Assembly: GCF_000758585.1 (NCBI RefSeq)
Contig: NZ_CP009281.1
Coordinates: forward strand, 1,426,001-1,490,000
DNA: 64,000 nucleotides
Reading direction: 5' to 3'
From: Paenibacillus sp. FSL R5-0345
Lineage (GTDB): Bacteria > Bacillota > Bacilli > Paenibacillales > Paenibacillaceae
The notes beneath the pieces were generated by a model, which saw only the letters and a program-made list of their open reading frames with translations, was not told the DNA's origin and ran no database searches. The translations under genes were made by a program, and so were the position numbers. This document shows positions 46,365 through 54,472 of the stretch, in pieces. Numbering within the stretch: the stretch's first letter is position 1; each line of letters opens with the position of its first letter.

Positions 46365-47705
46365 ATGTATAGATTACTAATCGTAGATGACGAGCCTGTG
46401 ATTGTGAATGGATTAGTCCAACTGTTTCAGGATAACTCAGAATTTGAACTGGATATACGAAAAGCTTTCTCCTCAAGCGAAGCTCTTGAAATTGCTAAGA
46501 AAACGAAATTGGATATTTTGGTTAGCGATATTCGTATGCCTCAGAAGAATGGTCTCCAGCTCGTGGACGAAATCGTCTATTATTGGCCGTTATGCCGAGT
46601 GATTTTCCTTACAGGATACAGTGAATTTGATTATGTATACGAAGCGATTCGTAAGAATGTGGACAATTACATTCTGAAAACGGAAGGAATTGAACCTATT
46701 TTCCAAGCTGTGAAGGCAGCAATCGACAAGCTAGACGAGGAGAACCGTCGTAGACTTCAATTGGAGAAGGCACAAATGCACTATCAAATCGCTAGTTCCT
46801 TCCTAAAGAAAGAGCTGATGGAGCGGGTGCTTAGCGGGGAGTCTATTACTTCTATACTCAATAATGTACGTTACAAGGATGTAGAGTTCGGCATTGCATT
46901 AGATCGTCCTTCGTTCTTTCTTGTTGGTATCTTGGATCGACTAGATGATCCTAAATTTAAAATGCCTCCGTCTGTTCAGCGTATTTTCCATGATCACCTG
47001 CCTGCATCTATTGCATGTGAAGAAGTGATTTATGATGATCGTGTATTCATATGGCTGCTTCAACCAGATGAAGGATTGCTGAATCGCTTTCGTAGTGGCT
47101 ATCCAGATCAAGGGGTGAATTGGCCTGGAATCGTTGCTTATATGAGAGGGATATTAGAGCCTGTACAGAATGAGTGTGATGAGCTGCTAAGTGTCTGCGT
47201 TTCATTCGGAATATCGGGGGATTTACTTAACCATTGGGAATCAATCCATCTTCAAGTTGAAGCAGTGCGCTCTATGATTCTTAAGAGAGCTTTATTAGGT
47301 CAGCACATGCTTATCTTAGACCTTGAGAAACTAAGTCAACTTGAGGATACGATGCACAAAGCTGGAGGAATCGAGCAGGAAGATTTCAAGACGCTAATCA
47401 TCGAACAAATTCACCAATTTGTGCAGGAGAACCTATCTGGAGATCTATCGCTTACCTCAATTGCTGCAGAGGTGCATCTTAATCCGTCCTATTTATCTCG
47501 TTATTATAAACAGACGACAGGTCAAAATTTATTAGAGTATATCCAGTCGACGAAGCTGCATGTTGCTCTGCAACTGATGAAGAATACAACTCTGAAATTA
47601 AATGAAATCGCCATCCGGGTCGGTTTTGAATCACCATCCTACTTTACAACATTCTTCAAACGCAAAATGGGTTTATCTCCACAGGATTATCGAAATTCAA
47701 AATAA
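46365..47705 (+). CDS. Response regulator with AraC output, YesN type
   Basis: 446 residues: REC domain (LLIVDDEP, phosphoacceptor in LVSDIRMPQKNG), a central variable region of about 200 residues, and a C-terminal AraC/XylS pair of helix-turn-helix motifs (SLTSIAAEVHLNPSYLSRYY and IAIRVGFESPSYFTTFFKRK). I take ATG 46365; the longest frame opens six bases upstream at GTG, only three bases from the site. Expected to activate the binding-protein promoter at 47741. Confidence 0.93.
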   Translation: MYRLLIVDDEPVIVNGLVQLFQDNSEFELDIRKAFSSSEALEIAKKTKLDILVSDIRMPQKNGLQLVDEIVYYWPLCRVIFLTGYSEFDYVYEAIRKNVDNYILKTEGIEPIFQAVKAAIDKLDEENRRRLQLEKAQMHYQIASSFLKKELMERVLSGESITSILNNVRYKDVEFGIALDRPSFFLVGILDRLDDPKFKMPPSVQRIFHDHLPASIACEEVIYDDRVFIWLLQPDEGLLNRFRSGYPDQGVNWPGIVAYMRGILEPVQNECDELLSVCVSFGISGDLLNHWESIHLQVEAVRSMILKRALLGQHMLILDLEKLSQLEDTMHKAGGIEQEDFKTLIIEQIHQFVQENLSGDLSLTSIAAEVHLNPSYLSRYYKQTTGQNLLEYIQSTKLHVALQLMKNTTLKLNEIAIRVGFESPSYFTTFFKRKMGLSPQDYRNSK

Positions 47706-47740
47706 GTAAATAAAGTGAAAGTGATGTAAAAAAAGTGAAA

Positions 47741-47769
47741 TTGAAAGCGGTTTCCTCTGTGACTAAAAT
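47741..47769 (+). promoter_or_regulatory. Promoter with overlapping CcpA cre site, sugar ABC operon
   Basis: TTGAAA at 47741-47746, a 17-base spacer, and TAAAAT at 47764-47769. The cre-like TGAAAGCGGTTTCC at 47742-47755 overlaps the -35 and matches the consensus at 12 of 14 positions, so repression in preferred sugars is likely. Confidence 0.7.
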
Positions 47770-47830
47770 AATAACTAGGAACACTGATTAACAACAAGAA
47801 TTGCAGCAAACAAAGGGGGGAAGCGTTCAG

Positions 47831-49564
47831 ATGAAAAAAATGAGACCATGGAAAATGATTTTGTCAGTAACGATGATTCTTTCATTATTGTCAGCATGTG
47901 GAAGTCAAGGGAATGGAAATGCGAATGCACCATCTACGCCTAAGGAAGAGACTACGAATAGTGCGACAGACAGCGCCACAGCACCTGATCCACTAGGGAA
48001 ATACCCGGAAACGGTCACTGTTACAGAAATACTAGGATATAATCCACCAGAAGATCCAAGAACTCCAAGCGGAATAACACCGGAACAAAATGCCTACCTG
48101 AAAGATCTCAAAGAGATGATGAATATTGAAGTGAAATACAAATGGACCGTTCCCTCTGCCCAGTTTGAGCAGAAGTTCTCGCTTGCCATGGCATCGGGGG
48201 ATCTACCCGATGTGATAGAAGTTGATCAGAAGAACTATGAGAAACTTAAAAAGCAAGATATGCTTGCTGATCTGACAGATGCCTATGCACAATATGCGTC
48301 ACCAGCTCTTAAGGCTTATATGGACTCAGATGGTGGATTCGCGATGAAAACGTTCAGTACGGATGGTAAGCAATTAGGTATTCCTGCATTTGAAGATCCC
48401 TTTTTATCCACGCAGCTACTATGGATTCGTCAAGATTGGCTTAATAATCTAGGTTTACAGGCACCGAAGACGATCGATGAGCTTGAGAAAGTTGCACAAG
48501 CATTCACACATAATGATCCAGATCAGAATGGTAAGAATGACACCTATGGTATCGCCATGCAAAAGAATCTCTTCTTTTGGGGATTTGATGTCAGAGGTTT
48601 CTTTAATGGATTCGGTGCTTATCCTTCCGTTGGTGATAAACAATCGGCTTGGATTAAAGGCGGCGATGACAAATTGTTACCGGGATTGATTCAGCCTGAA
48701 GTGAAGACTGCACTTGGTAAGCTACAAGCATGGTATAAAGATGGAATTATTGATAAAGAGTTTGCACTAAAGGATGAGAATAAGGCTGTAGAGGATCTGA
48801 CTGCAGGTAAAGTGGGTATTTCCTACGGAGAGTGGTGGTATCCGAACTGGCCGCTTAACTCCAGCGTAGACAAAGATCCAAAGGCGGATTGGATTGCAAT
48901 TCAACTTCCAGGGATTGATGGTCCAGCTAAATCACTCGTTCCAAAAATCCGCAGCAACAAAATTTTCGTTGTGAACAAAAAGATGAAGAACCCAGAAGCA
49001 GCGATTAAGATGCTCAATTTCTACATTGAAGTTGGTAATAAGAAATACAAGGATAAGAACAAAGCAGCGGATGGCTATGTATACAACTGGTTTAACCCAC
49101 GGATTGCCAACCCTGTTGATATTGATACGATTTACAGGGAAGTAAACAAAGCGCTCGATGCTAATCAGACTGAAATTACAATAGACGATGCAAATTATAA
49201 GACCGTTGCGGATACTTTCAAAGCGACTAAGGACTTCCTGGCAGGCGACACATCTAACGCTACCAAAGGTGTAAACTGGGGTCAATATTATAGCCGGGCT
49301 GCAAAAGACGGCGGCTGGGGCTTAACACGACAAATTAAAGAAAATCAACAATTTGTATACAACGAGTTTTACGGTCTTCCTACACCAACAGTAGTGGAAA
49401 AGGGCGGTCAGCTGGATAAGTTGATGCAAGAGTCCTTTACCAAGATTATCATGGGCGGTTCTCTTGATGATTTCGATAAATTCGTGGATAGCTGGAAGGC
49501 ACTTGGCGGTAATGAAATTATCGATGAGGTCAATGAATGGTATAGCACGGAAGCTACGAAATAA
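47831..49564 (+). CDS. Sugar ABC transporter substrate-binding lipoprotein
   Basis: 577 residues, extracellular solute-binding protein family 1, large LplA/YtcQ type. Lipobox LLSAC (Cys23) follows a typical signal peptide; a Ser/Thr/Ala-rich linker leads to the binding domain (FSLAMASGDLPDVIEVD). The start ATG at 47831 follows AAAGGGGGG. Partner of the two permeases downstream; the oligosaccharide bound is unknown. A hairpin after it probably keeps its mRNA above that of the permeases. Confidence 0.92.
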   Translation: MKKMRPWKMILSVTMILSLLSACGSQGNGNANAPSTPKEETTNSATDSATAPDPLGKYPETVTVTEILGYNPPEDPRTPSGITPEQNAYLKDLKEMMNIEVKYKWTVPSAQFEQKFSLAMASGDLPDVIEVDQKNYEKLKKQDMLADLTDAYAQYASPALKAYMDSDGGFAMKTFSTDGKQLGIPAFEDPFLSTQLLWIRQDWLNNLGLQAPKTIDELEKVAQAFTHNDPDQNGKNDTYGIAMQKNLFFWGFDVRGFFNGFGAYPSVGDKQSAWIKGGDDKLLPGLIQPEVKTALGKLQAWYKDGIIDKEFALKDENKAVEDLTAGKVGISYGEWWYPNWPLNSSVDKDPKADWIAIQLPGIDGPAKSLVPKIRSNKIFVVNKKMKNPEAAIKMLNFYIEVGNKKYKDKNKAADGYVYNWFNPRIANPVDIDTIYREVNKALDANQTEITIDDANYKTVADTFKATKDFLAGDTSNATKGVNWGQYYSRAAKDGGWGLTRQIKENQQFVYNEFYGLPTPTVVEKGGQLDKLMQESFTKIIMGGSLDDFDKFVDSWKALGGNEIIDEVNEWYSTEATK

Positions 49565-49582
49565 ATCATAGGGACAAGAAAG

Positions 49583-49624
49583 CGGGTGAGGTGAGTCGGG
49601 TGAGCCGACTCACCTCCCGTTTTA
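49583..49624 (+). terminator. Leaky terminator or attenuating hairpin before the permeases
   Basis: GGTGAGTCGG pairs with CCGACTCACC around a short loop, with outer GGG/CCC, then TTTT. A strong GC stem with a short T tract fits partial readthrough into the permeases. Confidence 0.6.
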
Positions 49625-49653
49625 AAATGAGTAAGTTGGTGAGGAGGGCATCT

Positions 49654-50544
49654 ATGAAATCACTGAAGAAAGAATATCCGCTACATATCATGTTAATACC
49701 GGGTGTGATTGTTACACTGATTTATGCCTACGGACCGATGGCCGGCCTGGTTATGGCGTTTCAACAGTTTGAGCCGTTATCCGGTTTTTTTAAATCCGAT
49801 TTTGTGGGATTAGATAACTTCCGTTATGTATTTAATTTACCGGATTTCAAGCAAGTACTTTGGAATACGCTAGTCATAGCTATCATCAAAATGGTATTGT
49901 CTCTGCTTGTCCCGCTCATTCTAGCTCTATTATTAAATGAGCTTACTAAGAAATGGTTCGCAGGTTTTATTCAATCCGCCATTTTCCTCCCGTTCTTCCT
50001 TTCATGGACCGTCCTTGGGGGTGTCATTATTGAATTATTCTCTCTGAATGGGCCTATTAATGGCTTAATTTCCGCTATGGGCTTAGAACCTATCATGTTC
50101 ATGCTTGATAATGGTTGGTTCAGGGGGATTATCATTGGCTCGGATGTCTGGAAAGGCATGGGCTACAATATGATCATCATGCTTGCTGCCATCACAGGAA
50201 TTAATGCGACGCTGTATGAAGCGGCAGAGGTAGATGGTGCAGGGAAATGGAAGCAAATGCTTAATATTACGCTTCCAGGTATAGCACCGATTATTATTTT
50301 ACTTAGTGTATTAGGTCTCGGTGGTATTCTTAACGCAGGTTTTGAGCAGATATTGATTATGTATAACCCGACTGTATATGCAGGCGCAGATATAATAGAT
50401 ACATTTGTCTATCGATTGGGGATGTTCAGCCAACAATTTGGACCTGCGGCAGCAGTGGGTCTCTTTAAATCGATAATATCTTTATTTATGGTATCAACAA
50501 CTTACTATGCAGCTTACAAATTTAACAATTACCGCATATTCTAG
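49654..50544 (+). CDS. Sugar ABC transporter permease, LplB type
   Basis: 296 residues, six helices, binding-protein-dependent transport (BPD_transp_1) family. The cytoplasmic EAA loop is TLYEAAEVDGAGKWKQMLNI with the characteristic G, which docks the ATPase. The start ATG at 49654 follows GAGGAGG; the longest frame (49591) reads through the hairpin and is rejected. No ATPase gene is in this locus, so a shared MsmX-type ATPase probably drives it. Confidence 0.92.
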   Translation: MKSLKKEYPLHIMLIPGVIVTLIYAYGPMAGLVMAFQQFEPLSGFFKSDFVGLDNFRYVFNLPDFKQVLWNTLVIAIIKMVLSLLVPLILALLLNELTKKWFAGFIQSAIFLPFFLSWTVLGGVIIELFSLNGPINGLISAMGLEPIMFMLDNGWFRGIIIGSDVWKGMGYNMIIMLAAITGINATLYEAAEVDGAGKWKQMLNITLPGIAPIIILLSVLGLGGILNAGFEQILIMYNPTVYAGADIIDTFVYRLGMFSQQFGPAAAVGLFKSIISLFMVSTTYYAAYKFNNYRIF

Positions 50545-50553
50545 GAGGTGGAG

Positions 50554-51447
50554 ATGGTGCTACATAAACAATCATTCAGCAGAAAGTTATTTATCGTGTT
50601 CAATACGCTGTTGTTAACTTTCATTACCATACTCGGCATTATCCCATTTGTACACTTACTCTCCATCTCACTAAGCTCGAATACAGCTGCGATGGCTGGA
50701 GAAGTGAAGCTTTGGCCCGTCGGTTTTTCCTGGGATGCTTATGTATATTTAGGAGAAAAGGTAGAGTTCTTTCGTTCCTTGGGAGTCTCCGTAAAACGAG
50801 TAGTGCTCGGTTCAGTAGTTAACTTGTTTCTAGTATTTATTACTGCTTTTCCGCTTTCCAAATCGAATGATCAGTTTAAATTTAGAACCGTATATGTATG
50901 GATATTCGCGATTACGATGTTTTTTGGAGGCGGCTTAATTCCGACGTATATCGTAGTGAAGAATACAGGCTTAATCGATTCCATTTGGGCACTTATCTTA
51001 CCAGGTGCATTGAATGTATGGAATATGGTTCTGATGCTTAACTTCTTCAGATCTATTCCAAGAGAATTGGATGAAGCGGCTACGATTGATGGTGCCGGAC
51101 ATTGGAGAGTACTTTGGCAAATTTATTTACCGATATCCCTTCCATCCATCGCAACGATTGGGTTATTCACCATAGTTGGGCATTGGAACGCTTGGTTTGA
51201 CGGTATCCTTTACCTGAATTCACCTGAGCATTATCCGCTACAGACCTATCTTTCTACCTTGATTATGTCTATCAATGCCCAGATGTCCTCGATGTCCATT
51301 GAGCAGCTCAAGGTGATGGAGAACCTGAGTGAGAAGACGATCCGAACGGCGCAAATATTCATGGGCGCATTGCCAATTATGGTAGTGTATCCATTCTTAC
51401 AAAGGTATTTCGTAAAAGGAATGACGGTTGGTAGTGTTAAAGAATAA
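50554..51447 (+). CDS. Sugar ABC transporter permease, YtcP type
   Basis: 297 residues, six helices, second CUT1 permease. EAA loop: ELDEAATIDGAGHWRVLWQI. The start is ATG at 50554, five bases after GGAGG; GTG at 50548 overlaps that site and is unlikely. It lies ten bases after the first permease and about 50 before the oxidoreductase gene. Confidence 0.92.
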   Translation: MVLHKQSFSRKLFIVFNTLLLTFITILGIIPFVHLLSISLSSNTAAMAGEVKLWPVGFSWDAYVYLGEKVEFFRSLGVSVKRVVLGSVVNLFLVFITAFPLSKSNDQFKFRTVYVWIFAITMFFGGGLIPTYIVVKNTGLIDSIWALILPGALNVWNMVLMLNFFRSIPRELDEAATIDGAGHWRVLWQIYLPISLPSIATIGLFTIVGHWNAWFDGILYLNSPEHYPLQTYLSTLIMSINAQMSSMSIEQLKVMENLSEKTIRTAQIFMGALPIMVVYPFLQRYFVKGMTVGSVKE

Positions 51448-51500
51448 AGAAAATAGAGTACAGACATAGCATAAAGTCTCATATGAAGGAGCAGATTGCG

Positions 51501-52784
51501 ATGAAGAAAGTTACTGTTGCTTTAATTGGAGCGGGCCTGCGAGGAATTAATTATTCAGAATATGCGATTCAGCACCCCAATGAGCTTCAAGTTGTAGCTG
51601 TTGCAGAGCCGAATGCGAAGCGGAGAAATAAATTTAAGGCAAGACATAAGCTGGCTGATGACGTGTGCTTTACCCATTGGGATGATTTTTTTGCCTCCCC
51701 GAAAGTAGCAGATGCGGTATTTATCTGTACCCAAGACAATCAGCATTATGTGCCAACAATGAAAGCACTGGAGGCAGGGTATCATGTACTATTAGAAAAA
51801 CCGATGTCCCCTGATGCCAAGGAATGTGTACTTATGGGGGAAATGGCCTCTAAAGTGAATCGTGTCTTCTCGATATGTCATGTATTGAGATATACCAATT
51901 TCTTCTCTACGATCAAGGAACTGCTGGAAAGTGGTGCGATCGGACAATTGATGTCCATTCAACATAATGAGAACGTGGGTTACTGGCATCAAGCTCATAG
52001 CTTCGTAAGAGGGAATTGGCGCAAAAAGGATGAGTCCAGTCCGATGATTCTCGCTAAGTCCTGTCATGATCTGGACATTCTTTCCTGGTTGACAGATTCA
52101 GAATGTGTTCGAGTGTCTTCCTTTGGCTCACTGTCCCATTTCAAATCTAGTGAAGCACCGGAAGGAGCCCCGTTACGTTGCACAGATGGATGCCCAGCAG
52201 CAGATAAATGTCTCTATTATGCTCCTAATCAATATTTGACGGAGGATACGGATTGGCCTACATCGGCAATTAGCGATGATCCAAGCTATGAAGCCCGCCT
52301 GAATGCTCTTCAGGAAGGACCTTATGGACGATGTGTCTATCATTGTGATAATGATGTCGTCGACCATCAAGTGGTAAATCTAGAATTTGCTAATTCCGTA
52401 ACTATAGCTTTTACAATGAGTGCGTTTACCAAAGATGTAAGTCGTACCCTCAAGCTGATGGGTACCACGGGGGAAATTCGCGGTGCGATGGAGAAGAATG
52501 AAATTGAAGTGATCCATTTTGGCAGCGGTAAGGTAGAGAGAATCTCGTTCGAGAATGCAGGTGGTCATGTTGGTCATGGCGGCGGCGATATGGGGTTAAT
52601 CAAAGATTTTGTTAAGCTGGTTCGAGCGGAAGGGAAGATTCAAGGTCTTACATCAGCAAATCATTCCGTTCAAAGTCACCTTATGGCTTTTGCAGCAGAG
52701 CAATCTCGCATCGAGGGTAACAGTATTGTTCTGAAAGAATTTGCACAAAGTGTCTGTAATGATGAAGAGGTGAAGCAACGATGA
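51501..52784 (+). CDS. Gfo/Idh/MocA family oxidoreductase with Cys cluster
   Basis: 427 residues. NAD(P)-binding Rossmann domain (VALIGAGLRG), then the catalytic EKPMSPDAKE segment; the Lys in EKP is typical. Residues around 215-270 carry an insertion with CTDGCPAADKC and later CVYHC, at least five Cys, possibly a metal site. The start ATG at 51501 follows AAGGAG; the ATG at 51483 overlaps it. Probably oxidises or epimerises a sugar released by the hydrolases. A GH109-like glycosidase role is an alternative, since GH109 enzymes share this fold. Confidence 0.88.
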   Translation: MKKVTVALIGAGLRGINYSEYAIQHPNELQVVAVAEPNAKRRNKFKARHKLADDVCFTHWDDFFASPKVADAVFICTQDNQHYVPTMKALEAGYHVLLEKPMSPDAKECVLMGEMASKVNRVFSICHVLRYTNFFSTIKELLESGAIGQLMSIQHNENVGYWHQAHSFVRGNWRKKDESSPMILAKSCHDLDILSWLTDSECVRVSSFGSLSHFKSSEAPEGAPLRCTDGCPAADKCLYYAPNQYLTEDTDWPTSAISDDPSYEARLNALQEGPYGRCVYHCDNDVVDHQVVNLEFANSVTIAFTMSAFTKDVSRTLKLMGTTGEIRGAMEKNEIEVIHFGSGKVERISFENAGGHVGHGGGDMGLIKDFVKLVRAEGKIQGLTSANHSVQSHLMAFAAEQSRIEGNSIVLKEFAQSVCNDEEVKQR

Positions 52785-54442
52785 ATACCCCGCAGCCATT
52801 TCAGACGATGTTATTAAGTTCGTTGGTTAAGGTATTTGCTGATGAAGTGCCGAATCATGAATCCTATCACAGTGCAACCGCACTTGTCGGAGAAACATTT
52901 TCGTTCCAAGTCGCTTATACCTCAGATACACTTCTAAAGAATATTGCAGTAGAGATAAAGTCATCTCTTCCAGATCTAATATGTATAAGATCCGTTGGAC
53001 TTGTTCCCTCAGAAATGCCTTGTTTCAAAAATCATGATGACGATGTGCTAAGAACTACGCCGGGATTATATCCAGATCCATTGTATACGCTGGATCAACA
53101 ATCTATTTCATCGATCCCGGGACAATGGCGATCTTTATGGGTGACGATAACCTTGGATGAAACAATGAGTACGGGGCTTCGCTCTATTCAGGTCCTCTTC
53201 CAATCATCTGAAGGGCAGATGTTAGGTGAATCGGATGTATTCGAGTTAACCGTTATCCCTGCAACACTACCGCCGCAACAGTTAATTCATACGGAATGGT
53301 TCCATGTGGATTGTCTTGCTACAAAGTATGGTGTCGAAGTATTTAGTGAAGCGCATTGGGCCCTTATAGAACGTTATGCAGATACGATGGCTAAGCATGG
53401 CATGAACATGATCTTAACTCCGTTGTTTACACCGCCTTTGGATACAGCCATTGGTGGAGTACGTCCAACCGTTCAATTGATTTCCGTGACTAAAGCGGGA
53501 GATCGTTATGAATTCGGATTTGATCTGCTTACTCGTTGGGTATCGATGTGCCGCCGACTTGGCTTCAAATACTTTGAGTTCTCTCATTTATTTACTCAAT
53601 GGGGTGCAAAATGTGCACCAAAAATAATGGTAACCATTCAAGGTGAAGATCAGCAACTATTCGGCTGGGATACGGACGCATCCTCGGCGGAATACCGTAG
53701 TTTCTTGGATCAATTTTTACCTTGCTTAGATCAATATTTGAAAGAGCAGGGAATAGACCAGCAAAGCTGGTTCCATATTTCAGATGAACCAGGAGAGGAA
53801 CATTTGGAATCGTACCGAGCTGCAAGTGAGATCATTTATAAACATTTATCAAGTTATCCGATCATGGACGCTTTGTCCGAATTGGAGTTGTATGAACAGG
53901 GCCTGGTGAAAAGGCCGATTCCTGCGAATACGCATATTGAACCGTTCTTAGAACATCAGGTTCCAGACCTTTGGACGTACTATTGCTGCGCTCAAGGTGA
54001 ACAAGTATCCAACCGGTTTTTCAACATGCCGTCTGCTAGAAATCGTATAATCGGGTTTCAATTGTATAAATTCGGATTACAGGGCTTCTTGCATTGGGGT
54101 TATAACTTCTGGTACTCGCAATATTCATTGAATCAGCAGCTGGACCCTTATCGTACGACTGACGCTGAGCATGCATTTCCCTCAGGAGATGCCTACTTGG
54201 TCTATCCAGGAGAAGAAGGCCCGATTGAATCCATTCGACTGGAAGTTCTATATGAAGGGTTGCAGGATTTGCGCGCACTAGAATTACTTGAGCAGAAAAT
54301 TGGCAAGAAAGCAACGATAGCCATTATGGAAGAGGGTCTGAGTACATCGTTGACCTTCTCTGTATACCCGAGGGATCAGGGAACATGGCTCTTAGAGGCA
54401 AGAGAGCGGATCAATCAAGCGATAGCAAGTTATTCTACTTAA
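52781..54442 (+). CDS. DUF4091 (GH123-like) domain protein
   Basis: 553 residues. An N-terminal beta domain (about 1-165) precedes a TIM-barrel-like catalytic half. The GH123 Asp-Glu pair is seen in WFHISDEPGEEH, with Asp335 and Glu336, and the C-terminal block EGLQDLRALELLEQKIG is the DUF4091 hallmark. GH123 enzymes (one founding member is from Paenibacillus) remove beta-GalNAc from glycans; membership in DUF4091 alone does not prove this. No signal peptide, so it acts in the cytoplasm on imported material. Overlaps the previous gene by four bases. Confidence 0.85.
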   Translation: MNTPQPFQTMLLSSLVKVFADEVPNHESYHSATALVGETFSFQVAYTSDTLLKNIAVEIKSSLPDLICIRSVGLVPSEMPCFKNHDDDVLRTTPGLYPDPLYTLDQQSISSIPGQWRSLWVTITLDETMSTGLRSIQVLFQSSEGQMLGESDVFELTVIPATLPPQQLIHTEWFHVDCLATKYGVEVFSEAHWALIERYADTMAKHGMNMILTPLFTPPLDTAIGGVRPTVQLISVTKAGDRYEFGFDLLTRWVSMCRRLGFKYFEFSHLFTQWGAKCAPKIMVTIQGEDQQLFGWDTDASSAEYRSFLDQFLPCLDQYLKEQGIDQQSWFHISDEPGEEHLESYRAASEIIYKHLSSYPIMDALSELELYEQGLVKRPIPANTHIEPFLEHQVPDLWTYYCCAQGEQVSNRFFNMPSARNRIIGFQLYKFGLQGFLHWGYNFWYSQYSLNQQLDPYRTTDAEHAFPSGDAYLVYPGEEGPIESIRLEVLYEGLQDLRALELLEQKIGKKATIAIMEEGLSTSLTFSVYPRDQGTWLLEARERINQAIASYST

Positions 54443-54472
54443 GTGATCATACCATTACGAGGTGTTGAGAAT

